Position numbers and translations under genes: made by a program. This document shows, piece by piece, positions 55,630 to 64,000 of a DNA stretch of 64,000 bases (the stretch's first letter is position 1; each line of letters starts with the position of its first letter). The DNA lies in the NCBI GenBank assembly GCA_020639155.1, contig JACKHF010000001.1:2232001-2296000 (forward strand), written 5' to 3'. The notes beneath the pieces are model-generated. The model was not told the DNA's origin. It made no database searches and saw only the letters and a list, made by a program, of their open reading frames with translations. The stretch comes from Phycisphaeraceae bacterium (GTDB lineage: Bacteria; Planctomycetota; Phycisphaerae; Phycisphaerales; UBA1924).

Positions 55630-55651
55630 CACCCGGCGAAAGTACCGGGTG
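55630..55651 (+). terminator. Terminator-like hairpin
   Basis: CACCCGG/CCGGGTG stem with an 8-nt loop, 45 bp after the PTPS-like stop; followed by CTTCTGTTG, a weak T tract. Confidence 0.65.
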
Positions 55652-55724
55652 CTTCTGTTGCGTCTGAAGTTCTGCCGTTCGTTATTGATCCTCCGACGCA
55701 CAGAGGATCTGAACGATGTGTAAG

Positions 55725-55798
55725 TGACCCCAAGGGGATTTGAACCCCTGTTACCAGGATGAAAACCTGGCGTCCTAACCAGGCTAGACGATGGGGCC
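55725..55798 (-). tRNA. tRNA-Glu (anticodon TTC)
   Basis: On the minus strand: acceptor GGCCCCA/TGGGGTC (one G-T pair), anticodon stem CCAGG/CCTGG with loop TTTTCAT (anticodon TTC), T arm CAGGG GTTCAAAT CCCCTTG-type, discriminator A. CCA is not encoded. The rest of the 55586-56008 gap shows no other gene. Confidence 0.96.
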
Positions 55799-56008
55799 AT
55801 TCACCAAATCGAGGCGTCAATCAGCCCGAAGCGGCAAGGGTCCGATCATAGCACGAACGGCTTGGAAAGCAACCACCTGTAAAACCAGAATCCCCCCGCC
55901 TCATGCATCGATCGATTCGGCTCGCACAACCGACACACCTGCTACGCATTCGGTGCTGGAGACGATAGTTGACTGGTGCAGAACCATCGTTTTTCCGACA
56001 ATACTGGC

Positions 56009-56386
56009 ATGCAGAACACATCGCTCAACGACACGAGTGTCTTCCGCATCAACCGCGCCCGACTCGGTTTTCTCGTTCTTGGCACCGCGGCATTCGTTTC
56101 GGTGCTGACACAAACACCATCCTCTGCGGATGCAGAAGTGTTCAAGCCTATGGAGTCAGGAAGTGCGGGCTCGCTAGTCAGCAGAGATCATGAGGTGCAT
56201 CTGATCTATGTCGATGAAGGTCCGCGATTCACTGTGACAACCCGTGAGGGTGCCCTTCTTGCTTCGAATCTGACACTAGATCAGATGCAACAGCAGTTTG
56301 GTGAAATCCCGTTACCTGAATACGCGGGGCAGGAAGACAGTCCCGATGAGACGCTGATGTTTGTTGATGATGCATCTCCGTATTAA
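56009..56386 (+). CDS. Hypothetical membrane-anchored or exported small protein
   Basis: 125 residues from ATG 56009 (a GTG at 55976 would add 11). One hydrophobic segment (LGFLVLGTAAFVSVLTQ) followed by about 80 polar residues with EVHLIYVDEGPRFTVTTREG and an acidic C-terminus. No recognised domain. Precedes nadD by about 100 bp on the same strand. Confidence 0.6.
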   Translation: MQNTSLNDTSVFRINRARLGFLVLGTAAFVSVLTQTPSSADAEVFKPMESGSAGSLVSRDHEVHLIYVDEGPRFTVTTREGALLASNLTLDQMQQQFGEIPLPEYAGQEDSPDETLMFVDDASPY

Positions 56387-56483
56387 TCCTGCGACAAGGG
56401 TGCCACTACGATAACGGGTGGTTGACGCAGACAAAGCGAATCTGAATACGCTGTGTATTTCACCCGTGCGCGTATTTCCGCAT

Positions 56484-57191
56484 ATGACCGGTGTTGTCGT
56501 CTTCGGCGGCACCTTCGATCCGCCGCACGAGGCGCATCTTGATCTTCCCTTGCGTGCGTGCGAATCGCTCTTTGGTGGCAATGGCATGGTGCTGTATGTG
56601 CCGGCAGCGGTCTCGCCGTTTAAGATTGGGAATGCCGATCAGACACCATCGCATCATCGTGTGCGCATGCTCGAACTGGGCATAGAGCAGATGATCGGAG
56701 AGAAGGCTCGCGTTGCAATCTGGGACGATGAGATTGAGCGAGCGGAGGATGCTCAGTCATCGTCTCCCAGCTACATGGTTGATACGTTGCGCCGACTGCG
56801 CATCCAGATTGGCGATGACGTGTCTGTGCGGTTGCTTCTTGGCGCGGATCAGGCTGCCTCGTTCCACAGGTGGCGCGAGTACGAAGACATCATCAACATC
56901 GCAGAGCCAGCGGTCATGTTGCGTGAACCGGTGACGTCTGTCAATGCTTTGATTGATGCCATGCGCAGTTCGGGTGCATGGTTAGATGAGCAGCTTCTAG
57001 TGTGGCAATCTCGTGTTGTTCCGCTTCCGATTGAGCCGGCCAGTTCAACTGACGTGCGTGAGACCATAGCAATGCTGTGGCAGCAATATCCTTCACTGAC
57101 AATCGATATTCTTCACGAGCACGTCACAACCGTGCCGACGGAGGTGTTGGCATACATCATCGAGCATGGTCTGTACAGGGCTGCAGGCTGA
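56484..57191 (+). CDS. nadD: Nicotinate-nucleotide adenylyltransferase
   Basis: 235 residues from ATG 56484, giving the usual start MTGVVVFGGTFDPPHEAH; a longer frame from 56418 is not supported. Nucleotidyltransferase motifs: GGTFDPPHEAH (ATP-binding HxGH variant, His-x-x-His), the acceptor site LLLGADQAASFHRW, and the C-terminal SSTDVRETI. Adenylates nicotinate mononucleotide in NAD synthesis. Convergent with metK; the two stop codons are 1 bp apart. Confidence 0.92.
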   Translation: MTGVVVFGGTFDPPHEAHLDLPLRACESLFGGNGMVLYVPAAVSPFKIGNADQTPSHHRVRMLELGIEQMIGEKARVAIWDDEIERAEDAQSSSPSYMVDTLRRLRIQIGDDVSVRLLLGADQAASFHRWREYEDIINIAEPAVMLREPVTSVNALIDAMRSSGAWLDEQLLVWQSRVVPLPIEPASSTDVRETIAMLWQQYPSLTIDILHEHVTTVPTEVLAYIIEHGLYRAAG

Positions 57192-57192
57192 C

Positions 57193-58356
57193 TCAGCTCA
57201 TGGCTGACTTCAGCGCTTCCACCTTATCCGTCTGCTCCCATGTGAAGAACGACTTGCCGTCCTTCTGGTATGGCTCGCGCCCGAAGTGCCCATGGCGTGC
57301 AGTGGGGCGGTAGATCGGATTGCGCAGTTTCAGCGATTCGATGATACCGCGCGGTGTGAGCTGGAACACATCGCGTACGGCTTGGCTCAACTTCTGCGGG
57401 TCAATATTCGCACCACCCTTTGCATCAACGAAGACGCTGGTGGGCTCTGCAACACCGATCGCGTATGAGAGCTGCACCTCGCACTCGTCAGCAAAACCGG
57501 CTGCGACAATATTCTTTGCGATGTATCGCGCCATGTACGCTGCGGAACGATCGACCTTCGTTGGGTCTTTGCCCGAGAACGCACCACCGCCGTGACGACC
57601 GCGACCGCCGTAGGTATCCACGATGATCTTGCGCCCGGTCAGTCCAGCGTCGCCGTGCGGCCCGCCGATCTCGAATCGCCCCGTGGGGTTGATGTGCAGT
57701 TTGATACCGGGATTCCACCATTCGCCAAGCACGGGCTTGATGATGTGATTGACACACTCAGCGTGCAACTGCTTCTGACGTTCGTTCCATGTGTGATCGT
57801 GCTGCGTTGACAGCACAACGGTATCGATGCGGACTGGCTTGCCGTTTTCATACTCAACGGTCACCTGGCTCTTCGCGTCGGGGCGCAAGCCGGGAATGAT
57901 TTCGTCGCGACGCACAGATGCCTGGCGGGCGACAAGTTGGTGCGAGAGATCGATAGGCAGAGGCATCAGGCTGTCGGTCTCGCGACATGCAAAGCCGAAC
58001 ATCATTCCCTGATCTCCCGCGCCTTCGCGATCAACACCTTGTGCGATGTCGGGAGACTGCTTGTTCAGCGCAACCATAACCGCACACGATTCAGCATCAA
58101 ATCGCATATCGCCCGAGGTGTACCCGATCTCTTCGATGGTCCGCCGGACGACCTCAGGTATATCCACATAGGTGCGTGTTGTCACTTCGCCAGCGACCAC
58201 AACAAGCCCGGTTGCGACCAGCGTTTCACACGCGACGCGCGAGTATGGATCGTCCGCGAGCATCGCGTCAAGGATGGCATCGGAGATCTGGTCGGAGACC
58301 TTGTCAGGATGACCCATGGAAACTGATTCAGATGTAAACAGGTGGGCGTTGCTCAT
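57193..58356 (-). CDS. metK: S-adenosylmethionine synthase
   Basis: 387 residues from ATG 58356 (GAGGAG upstream). Complete: start FTSESVSMGHPDK (ATP-binding His), GAGDQGMMFGFAC, GPHGDAGLTGRKIIVDTYGG and GGGAFSGKDPTKVDRSAAY. Makes SAM from methionine and ATP, serving methyltransferases in the window and mqnC. No SAM riboswitch is recognised in the 163 bp between its start and purM. Confidence 0.97.
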   Translation of the reverse strand: MSNAHLFTSESVSMGHPDKVSDQISDAILDAMLADDPYSRVACETLVATGLVVVAGEVTTRTYVDIPEVVRRTIEEIGYTSGDMRFDAESCAVMVALNKQSPDIAQGVDREGAGDQGMMFGFACRETDSLMPLPIDLSHQLVARQASVRRDEIIPGLRPDAKSQVTVEYENGKPVRIDTVVLSTQHDHTWNERQKQLHAECVNHIIKPVLGEWWNPGIKLHINPTGRFEIGGPHGDAGLTGRKIIVDTYGGRGRHGGGAFSGKDPTKVDRSAAYMARYIAKNIVAAGFADECEVQLSYAIGVAEPTSVFVDAKGGANIDPQKLSQAVRDVFQLTPRGIIESLKLRNPIYRPTARHGHFGREPYQKDGKSFFTWEQTDKVEALKSAMS

Positions 58357-58519
58357 GGGGCTCCTCAGACCGGGGAAACTGTTGATGCGGCATTGGACTC
58401 GAAAACGCAGGCCCAGTCTAAGACGCAGCAGCCGCTGCGACAAATTCAGCCCGATTGATTGACAGACTCCGACGGCAGCGAGATGTTGGGGTTTTCGACC
58501 TGCCCACCTACGATTTGCC

Positions 58520-59626
<1,107 letters not shown>

Positions 59627-59638
59627 ATTGTTGTGATA

Positions 59639-60610
59639 TCAGAGCGGTCTGCGGAAGCCATCATTTGACATGTTCGGCTTGCCTGCTTCGCGATCGTTGT
59701 GCGAGACCCACTTGCGTTCCTCGCTCGGCTTTGCGCCCGGTTTGTTTTTGTCGGGGAATGCGTCCTCGACAGAAGGACCAGTGTCTTCGGCTGATTTCTT
59801 GGCCATTGCGTTGTTGAGCGCTCCAGCAGTTCTGCCGCCCATCCCGGAGATGTTGCCCGCTCGAATCTCAGCGATTTCCTTGTCGACCGCGATATCGAAC
59901 GGTGTTGCCTGTGGCAGGTACATGCCTGCTTCAACACCTTTGCAGAACTTCCACGAGCACACAAGTGCCCCTGCCATCAGTGTTGCTGGGAGCACGAAGT
60001 TGGAAAGAAAGAACTCAACGACGTGTACGTGCTGTGAGGCTTGGGCGCTCGTTTCGATCACCTCGGCGTAATGCACAAGGACGCCCGGGATCGGCGACGA
60101 AGGCAGTGCGCCCTCCCACGGTGTTGCGAAGATGGCGATCCCGAGTGCCCACAAACAGGTGCTGACCATGTGATGCACACCGCGGACACCACCACCAGCA
60201 GACACCTGCACGCCGAGCACCGACAGCAGCACGATCGCCCACGATGCGAATATGCCTACCGCGCCGGCAATGTCATTGGTAATGCGAAGCCCATCGTCCC
60301 ACGGGCCAAGGACAAGTTTCGTTTCGGCTGTATTCTGGATCTGCCCAGAGGCGGTCGGTCGTTTATGCACTGTTGGATCAAACTGGTCACGATCGAGATC
60401 GACACCTGGCGCAACACCGGTGCTGTGCACGATTCGCGGCGCCTGCTCGGTGCCTGCTCCGGCTTCGACGTAACGAACATCAGTAAAGTGGACAAATCCA
60501 ACGGCGACGATGTGGATGAGCAGACTAACGAACAGCACCACAACAGCACCCAGTAAGCACCGTCGGAGCTGCACAAGTGCGTCTGAGATGTGAGACCGGA
60601 GTGTTGACAC
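59639..60610 (-). CDS. Hypothetical membrane protein
   Basis: 323 residues; GTG 60610 follows AGAGGA. TM1 (CLLGAVVVLFVSLLIHIVAVGFV), an exported loop of about 65 residues, then TM2 (AVGIFASWAIVLLSVLGVQV), TM3 (STCLWALGIAIFATPW) and TM4 (FFLSNFVLPATLMAGALVCSW). The C-terminal 90 residues are polar and cytoplasmic with KPGAKPSEERKW. No named family recognised. Confidence 0.75.
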   Translation of the reverse strand: MSTLRSHISDALVQLRRCLLGAVVVLFVSLLIHIVAVGFVHFTDVRYVEAGAGTEQAPRIVHSTGVAPGVDLDRDQFDPTVHKRPTASGQIQNTAETKLVLGPWDDGLRITNDIAGAVGIFASWAIVLLSVLGVQVSAGGGVRGVHHMVSTCLWALGIAIFATPWEGALPSSPIPGVLVHYAEVIETSAQASQHVHVVEFFLSNFVLPATLMAGALVCSWKFCKGVEAGMYLPQATPFDIAVDKEIAEIRAGNISGMGGRTAGALNNAMAKKSAEDTGPSVEDAFPDKNKPGAKPSEERKWVSHNDREAGKPNMSNDGFRRPL

Positions 60611-60831
60611 GCGATTCCTCTGTTGCGTCCGTTGCTATGGACGCTCACATCAGATCATCGACGAAGTTGGAGGTTGGTTTGTGCTCTTTCTGATGCCCGT
60701 GCATAAATCGACCCCGCACATTCGGTGTAGTCAGACGTACGAGTACAGACGTCACAAACGGAACGCTGGAGCGGTAACCGGAGAACGCTTGGCATATGAT
60801 GGCCCTGAGATACCAACAGGAGGGGTCACGC

Positions 60832-62289
60832 GTGGCAGAGGTGTATGTGCCAGTCGAGTATCCGGACTATGCGGCAAGTGACGCTGGGCTGCTCAGCGCA
60901 GTCTTTGCTGGCGAGGTAAGACTCACGCCGTACCAGGCGCTCGATCTGTTCACTCAGATGCCAACGCCTTCGCTCGGTCGCTGGGCAGATGCGCGCTGCA
61001 GGCACATCCACGGCGACTCATTCCGAACATATGTTATCGATCGCAACATCAACTACACAAACGTTTGCAACGCCAAGTGCACGTTCTGTGCGTTCAAGCG
61101 CAATCCGGGCGATGAAGATTCGTACACGCTGGAGTATGAGGAGATCTACCAGAAAATCGCCGAACTCTCAGCAGTCGGTGGCACGCAGATTCTCATGCAG
61201 GGTGGGATGAATCCGGATCTTCCGCTTGACTGGTATCTCGATCTGCTCTCAGGTATCAAGGAACGGTTCCCGCACATCCATATCCACGCGTTCTCGCCGC
61301 CGGAACTCATCGAGTTTGTTCACTTCTTCAACCCGCCCGGCGCAATGTTGGAAGACAAGATCCGCTGGGTGCTGAAGAAACTGCAGGACGCGGGTCTCGA
61401 TTCATTGCCCGGCGGTGGTGGGGAGATCTTTGCGCATCCGGTCCGCCGGAAGATAGGGCTCGGCAAGTGCGACGCGACCGCATGGCTGACGTGCATGTAC
61501 GCTGCGCACACATTGGGTATGTTCACGAGCGCGTCGATGATGTTCGGGCACATCGAGGGGTACGCCGACCGCATTCATCACATGCTGCTGGTGCGCCAGT
61601 GGCAGGACCGCGTGCTCCGTGAGACTGCCGAGCGCGACACGCCGATGGGCCATTACAAAGCATTCATTGCGTGGCCGTTCCAGCGCGAGAACACGCCGCT
61701 CGGCCATGTGCCCGACTGGGGCGCGTCACCCGACGACACGGGTGAGTTCCCGGGAGACACTGTTGCGCGCGAGTTCGACTTCGGACGCGTCGAGGACGTT
61801 GACTATCGCGCACTCGGCGTGCCAGAGTTTGGTCGGCGCGTGCGCCGGTCCGGCTCGACAGACTACCTGCGCACGCAGGCGATCTCGCGACTGTTCCTTG
61901 ACAACATCTACTCCATCGGTTCGTCGTGGGTCACGATGGGCCCGCACATCGGCCAGGTCGGGCTCGCCTTTGGCGCGAATGACATGGGATCGATCATGAT
62001 GGAGGAGAACGTCGTCTCGTCGGCGGGCACGACGTACTGCCTCGACGAGGCTGTGCTGTGCAGGCTCATCCGCGACGCCGGGTTCACCCCAGCCCAGCGC
62101 AACAACACCTACGACATCCTGCGCGTCCACAACGCGTCGCACAGCCCGGACCTTGCGGTCACTGACTGGGCATCGCACCGCGTCCAGCGTCTCCACACCC
62201 AGAACGGCAAGACCCAGCAAGCCATGTCGAACAACGGCGCGGTCGTCACGGGTGGCCCTGCAACACTGACCGTCAGCGCAAAGAACTGA
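60832..62289 (+). CDS. mqnC: Cyclic dehypoxanthinyl futalosine synthase (radical SAM)
   Basis: 485 residues from GTG 60832, chosen for AGGAGGGG (60819-60826); an ATG at 60796 lacks a site. Radical SAM cluster motif CNAKCTFCAF (CxxxCxxC) after INYTNV, then GGTQILMQGGMNPDLPL, IHAFSPPE and DSLPGGGGEIF, all matching MqnC. Third enzyme of the futalosine menaquinone route. Longer than usual (about 370) by a C-terminal tail and an insert around DDTGEFPGDTVAREFDFG. Confidence 0.9.
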   Translation: MAEVYVPVEYPDYAASDAGLLSAVFAGEVRLTPYQALDLFTQMPTPSLGRWADARCRHIHGDSFRTYVIDRNINYTNVCNAKCTFCAFKRNPGDEDSYTLEYEEIYQKIAELSAVGGTQILMQGGMNPDLPLDWYLDLLSGIKERFPHIHIHAFSPPELIEFVHFFNPPGAMLEDKIRWVLKKLQDAGLDSLPGGGGEIFAHPVRRKIGLGKCDATAWLTCMYAAHTLGMFTSASMMFGHIEGYADRIHHMLLVRQWQDRVLRETAERDTPMGHYKAFIAWPFQRENTPLGHVPDWGASPDDTGEFPGDTVAREFDFGRVEDVDYRALGVPEFGRRVRRSGSTDYLRTQAISRLFLDNIYSIGSSWVTMGPHIGQVGLAFGANDMGSIMMEENVVSSAGTTYCLDEAVLCRLIRDAGFTPAQRNNTYDILRVHNASHSPDLAVTDWASHRVQRLHTQNGKTQQAMSNNGAVVTGGPATLTVSAKN

Positions 62290-62316
62290 CATTGCGTCCA
62301 GTGACTATTGTGGTGC

Positions 62317-63195
62317 ATGACGACGAACCAGAGAACGTGCTGTGTACACACGCCTGCAGGCGCGAGCTTCGAGATCGGCGCTGCGCATCCGCTCGCCATC
62401 ATCGCGGGCCCGTGCACGCTCGAATCGCGCGAGCTCGGCATGCAGATCGGCACACTCGTGCGTGACACGTGCGCCTCGCTCGGGCTCAGCTACATCTTCA
62501 AGGCATCGTTTGATAAGGCAAATCGCACGTCCATGGGCTCGCCACGCGGTCCCGGCATGGACCAGGGGCTCGACTGGCTTGCGCACATCCGCGATGCGCT
62601 CCAAGTCCCAGTCACCACAGACGTACACCACCCAGAGCAGGCAGATCGCGTCGCGCAGGTCGTTGACGTCCTCCAGATCCCCGCGTTTCTGTGCCGCCAG
62701 ACGGACCTGCTCGTCGCGTGTGCTGAAGCAGCGACGAAGCACAACCGCGCGGTGAACATCAAGAAGGGCCAGTTCCTCTCGCCGCAAGAGATGGCAGGCC
62801 CCGTGAACAAGACCGCAGAAGCGGGCTGCACCAACGTCATGCTGACAGAGCGTGGCACGTTCTTCGGGTACAACCGGTTGGTCAACGACTTCATCGGGAT
62901 GGGCGATCTGATGGAACTCAACGTGCCCGGCGGCGCACCGCCGTTGTGCTTCGACGCGACGCACTCGACGCAGCTCCCCGGCGCTGGGGCACAGTCGGGC
63001 GGGAGGCCCGAGCGCGCGCCGATGCTCGCGCGTGCAGCCGTTGCAGCCGGCGTCCACGCGGTGTTTCTGGAGTGCCATCCCGATCCGAAAAACGCGATGA
63101 GCGACGGCGCGACCATGCAGAAGCTAGAGACTGTGCCGGGGTTATTAAAGGAACTTTCTCGTATTTGTATCAATGAGCAAACGAAGGCACTATGA
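62317..63195 (+). CDS. kdsA: 3-deoxy-8-phosphooctulonate synthase
   Basis: 292 residues from ATG 62317. AIIAGPCTLESRE start, FKASFDKANRTS, LQIPAFLCRQTDLL, NIKKGQFLSP, TERGTFFGYNRLV and DATHSTQLPG are typical of KdsA. Makes Kdo-8-phosphate from arabinose-5-phosphate and PEP for lipopolysaccharide. Overlaps the next gene by 4 bp. Confidence 0.95.
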   Translation: MTTNQRTCCVHTPAGASFEIGAAHPLAIIAGPCTLESRELGMQIGTLVRDTCASLGLSYIFKASFDKANRTSMGSPRGPGMDQGLDWLAHIRDALQVPVTTDVHHPEQADRVAQVVDVLQIPAFLCRQTDLLVACAEAATKHNRAVNIKKGQFLSPQEMAGPVNKTAEAGCTNVMLTERGTFFGYNRLVNDFIGMGDLMELNVPGGAPPLCFDATHSTQLPGAGAQSGGRPERAPMLARAAVAAGVHAVFLECHPDPKNAMSDGATMQKLETVPGLLKELSRICINEQTKAL

Positions 63196-63929
63196 GCACT
63201 TCCAAAGCAGATGATACGATTGTCCAGCTCTTTGAACGAGAGACGTTCGAAGGTCGGCCTGGTGCAGTGGTTTACCCCAAAGGAAAACGCTTTCGTTTTC
63301 TTAATCTGGCTTCGGATGAGCGTGTGTATGGTGTCTACAAAGACAAGTATTACTTCTCGCCGGTTGCGCTCTCGATTGTTGGCGATAATCATATTACTCG
63401 TATTCGGTGGGCTGATATACGAAGCTGTTCGACTGAACATGGATGTGGAAAGAAGGTGTCTGATCTCGTGCTGAATGACGGCCAGACTGTGCAGGTGCAA
63501 CTGTCTGATCTCGCTCAAGGTTGGTCTGGCAGAATCAGCCAGTTGTATCACATCATGATCAAACGATATTCAAATGCTGCAAGCGTGGGTCTGAAACTGG
63601 TATCGATTGCTGAGTTCTTTGCCCACGCTCAGGATGACTATGAGATTGCTCCAAACCTTGAAGATCATCCGGGGCTTGATAGATTCCGTGAGGCCCTCGA
63701 TTCACTTGAAGCATCAATGCCCAACACGCAGTTGTTTCTCAGAATCTTGGACGATGATGAGATGGTTGCGGTAGGTGTTGTTGTTGTGACTCAGCAGGAT
63801 ATTGCTATTCTCAAGGAGTTTGCTGATGAGTTTGGTGCAGATGGGGTTGTCAAAGCAGATGATAATGTGTGCAGGGCGCTTGGAACACAGTCGTCTGGAC
63901 GCGATGTGTGGGAAGTGGTGTGGGACTGA
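63192..63929 (+). CDS. Hypothetical protein coupled to kdsA
   Basis: 245 residues, starting in an ATGA overlap with the kdsA stop. No signal peptide or TM. N-terminal beta-rich part (PGAVVYPKGKRFRFLNLASDERVYGVYKDKYY-like), then mixed alpha/beta with Asp/Glu-rich regions. Noticeably less GC-rich than kdsA. No recognised family. Confidence 0.7.
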   Translation: MSTSKADDTIVQLFERETFEGRPGAVVYPKGKRFRFLNLASDERVYGVYKDKYYFSPVALSIVGDNHITRIRWADIRSCSTEHGCGKKVSDLVLNDGQTVQVQLSDLAQGWSGRISQLYHIMIKRYSNAASVGLKLVSIAEFFAHAQDDYEIAPNLEDHPGLDRFREALDSLEASMPNTQLFLRILDDDEMVAVGVVVVTQQDIAILKEFADEFGADGVVKADDNVCRALGTQSSGRDVWEVVWD

Positions 63930-63937
63930 ATCTCCGT

Positions 63938-63962
63938 AAAAAACCCGCGACTCGCGCGGGTT
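63938..63962 (-). terminator. Terminator for a minus-strand gene beyond the right edge
   Basis: AACCCGCG/CGCGGGTT stem with a 5-nt loop; on the minus strand it runs into TTTTTT. It also lies 8 bp after the 63192 gene. The good T run on the minus side implies a minus-strand gene ending near 63963-64000; its frame cannot be fixed from 38 bases. Confidence 0.8.
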
Positions 63963-64000
63963 GGTGAACTCACTCAGTTTGTCACTGAACTTACGCCGAC

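Noticed and set aside
58357..58519. SAM riboswitch upstream of metK
   Set aside because: I could not fit any known SAM or SAH riboswitch core; a covariance search would be needed.

Overview
The window looks like a chromosomal segment of a marine-type planctomycete, most likely class Phycisphaerae. This is inferred from gene content, not from a marker-gene search. Supporting content: several Gfo/Idh/MocA oxidoreductases (two with Tat-like leaders), a double DUF1080 protein, sugar-isomerase-type TIM barrels, a tricorn-like protease, exported proteins ending in a PEP-CTERM-like tail with RRRR, kdsA (so an outer membrane with Kdo), the futalosine menaquinone enzyme MqnC, and furA-katG. Coding DNA is GC-rich, with one clearly AT-richer island.

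Layout. 1-3781: two overlapping M14 carboxypeptidase-like genes, the first apparently a dead enzyme. 3857-8967: a LURP-one-like protein, a methyltransferase, serS, a deoxyhypusine synthase-like enzyme and a TIM barrel. 8968-13197: an accessory island with 21-bp tandem repeats and a large HD + HSP90-type ATPase gene, bracketed by inverted copies of a palindromic repeat. 13198-18328: a small Fn3-like protein, then a surface-glycan export locus (Wzt-like ATPase, methyltransferase with a long coiled coil, FUN14-like membrane protein, divergent Wzm-like permease). 18401: tRNA-Arg(CCT). 18631-21338: katG and its Fur-family regulator. 21522-26032: an RND pump and its adaptor lipoprotein. 26312-35924: a carbohydrate and cofactor region (metallo-beta-lactamase-fold lipoprotein, DUF1080, oxidoreductases, isomerase, nucleoside-type MFS transporter, ApbE). 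35946-42651: a single-heme membrane protein, tricorn-like protease, and an OB-fold membrane protein plus flotillin. 42660-47307: an overlapping signalling operon (thioredoxin-fold protein, histidine kinase, REC-HDOD, REC-degenerate HD). 47583-53775: four PEP-CTERM-like exported proteins, three of them paralogues, around a secreted thioredoxin and a beta-barrel protein. 54004-64000: housekeeping genes (glutathione peroxidase, 6-carboxytetrahydropterin synthase-like, tRNA-Glu, nadD, metK, purM, mqnC, kdsA) and several unknowns.

The strongest candidates for something undescribed are: the HD/HSP90-type ATPase island with its inverted repeat flanks; the Wzt-methyltransferase-coiled-coil-FUN14 operon, which resembles a chain-capping and length-measuring export system; the M14 pseudoenzyme/active-enzyme pair; and the PEP-CTERM paralogue cluster. 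I see no CRISPR array, prophage, rRNA or recognisable transposase gene.
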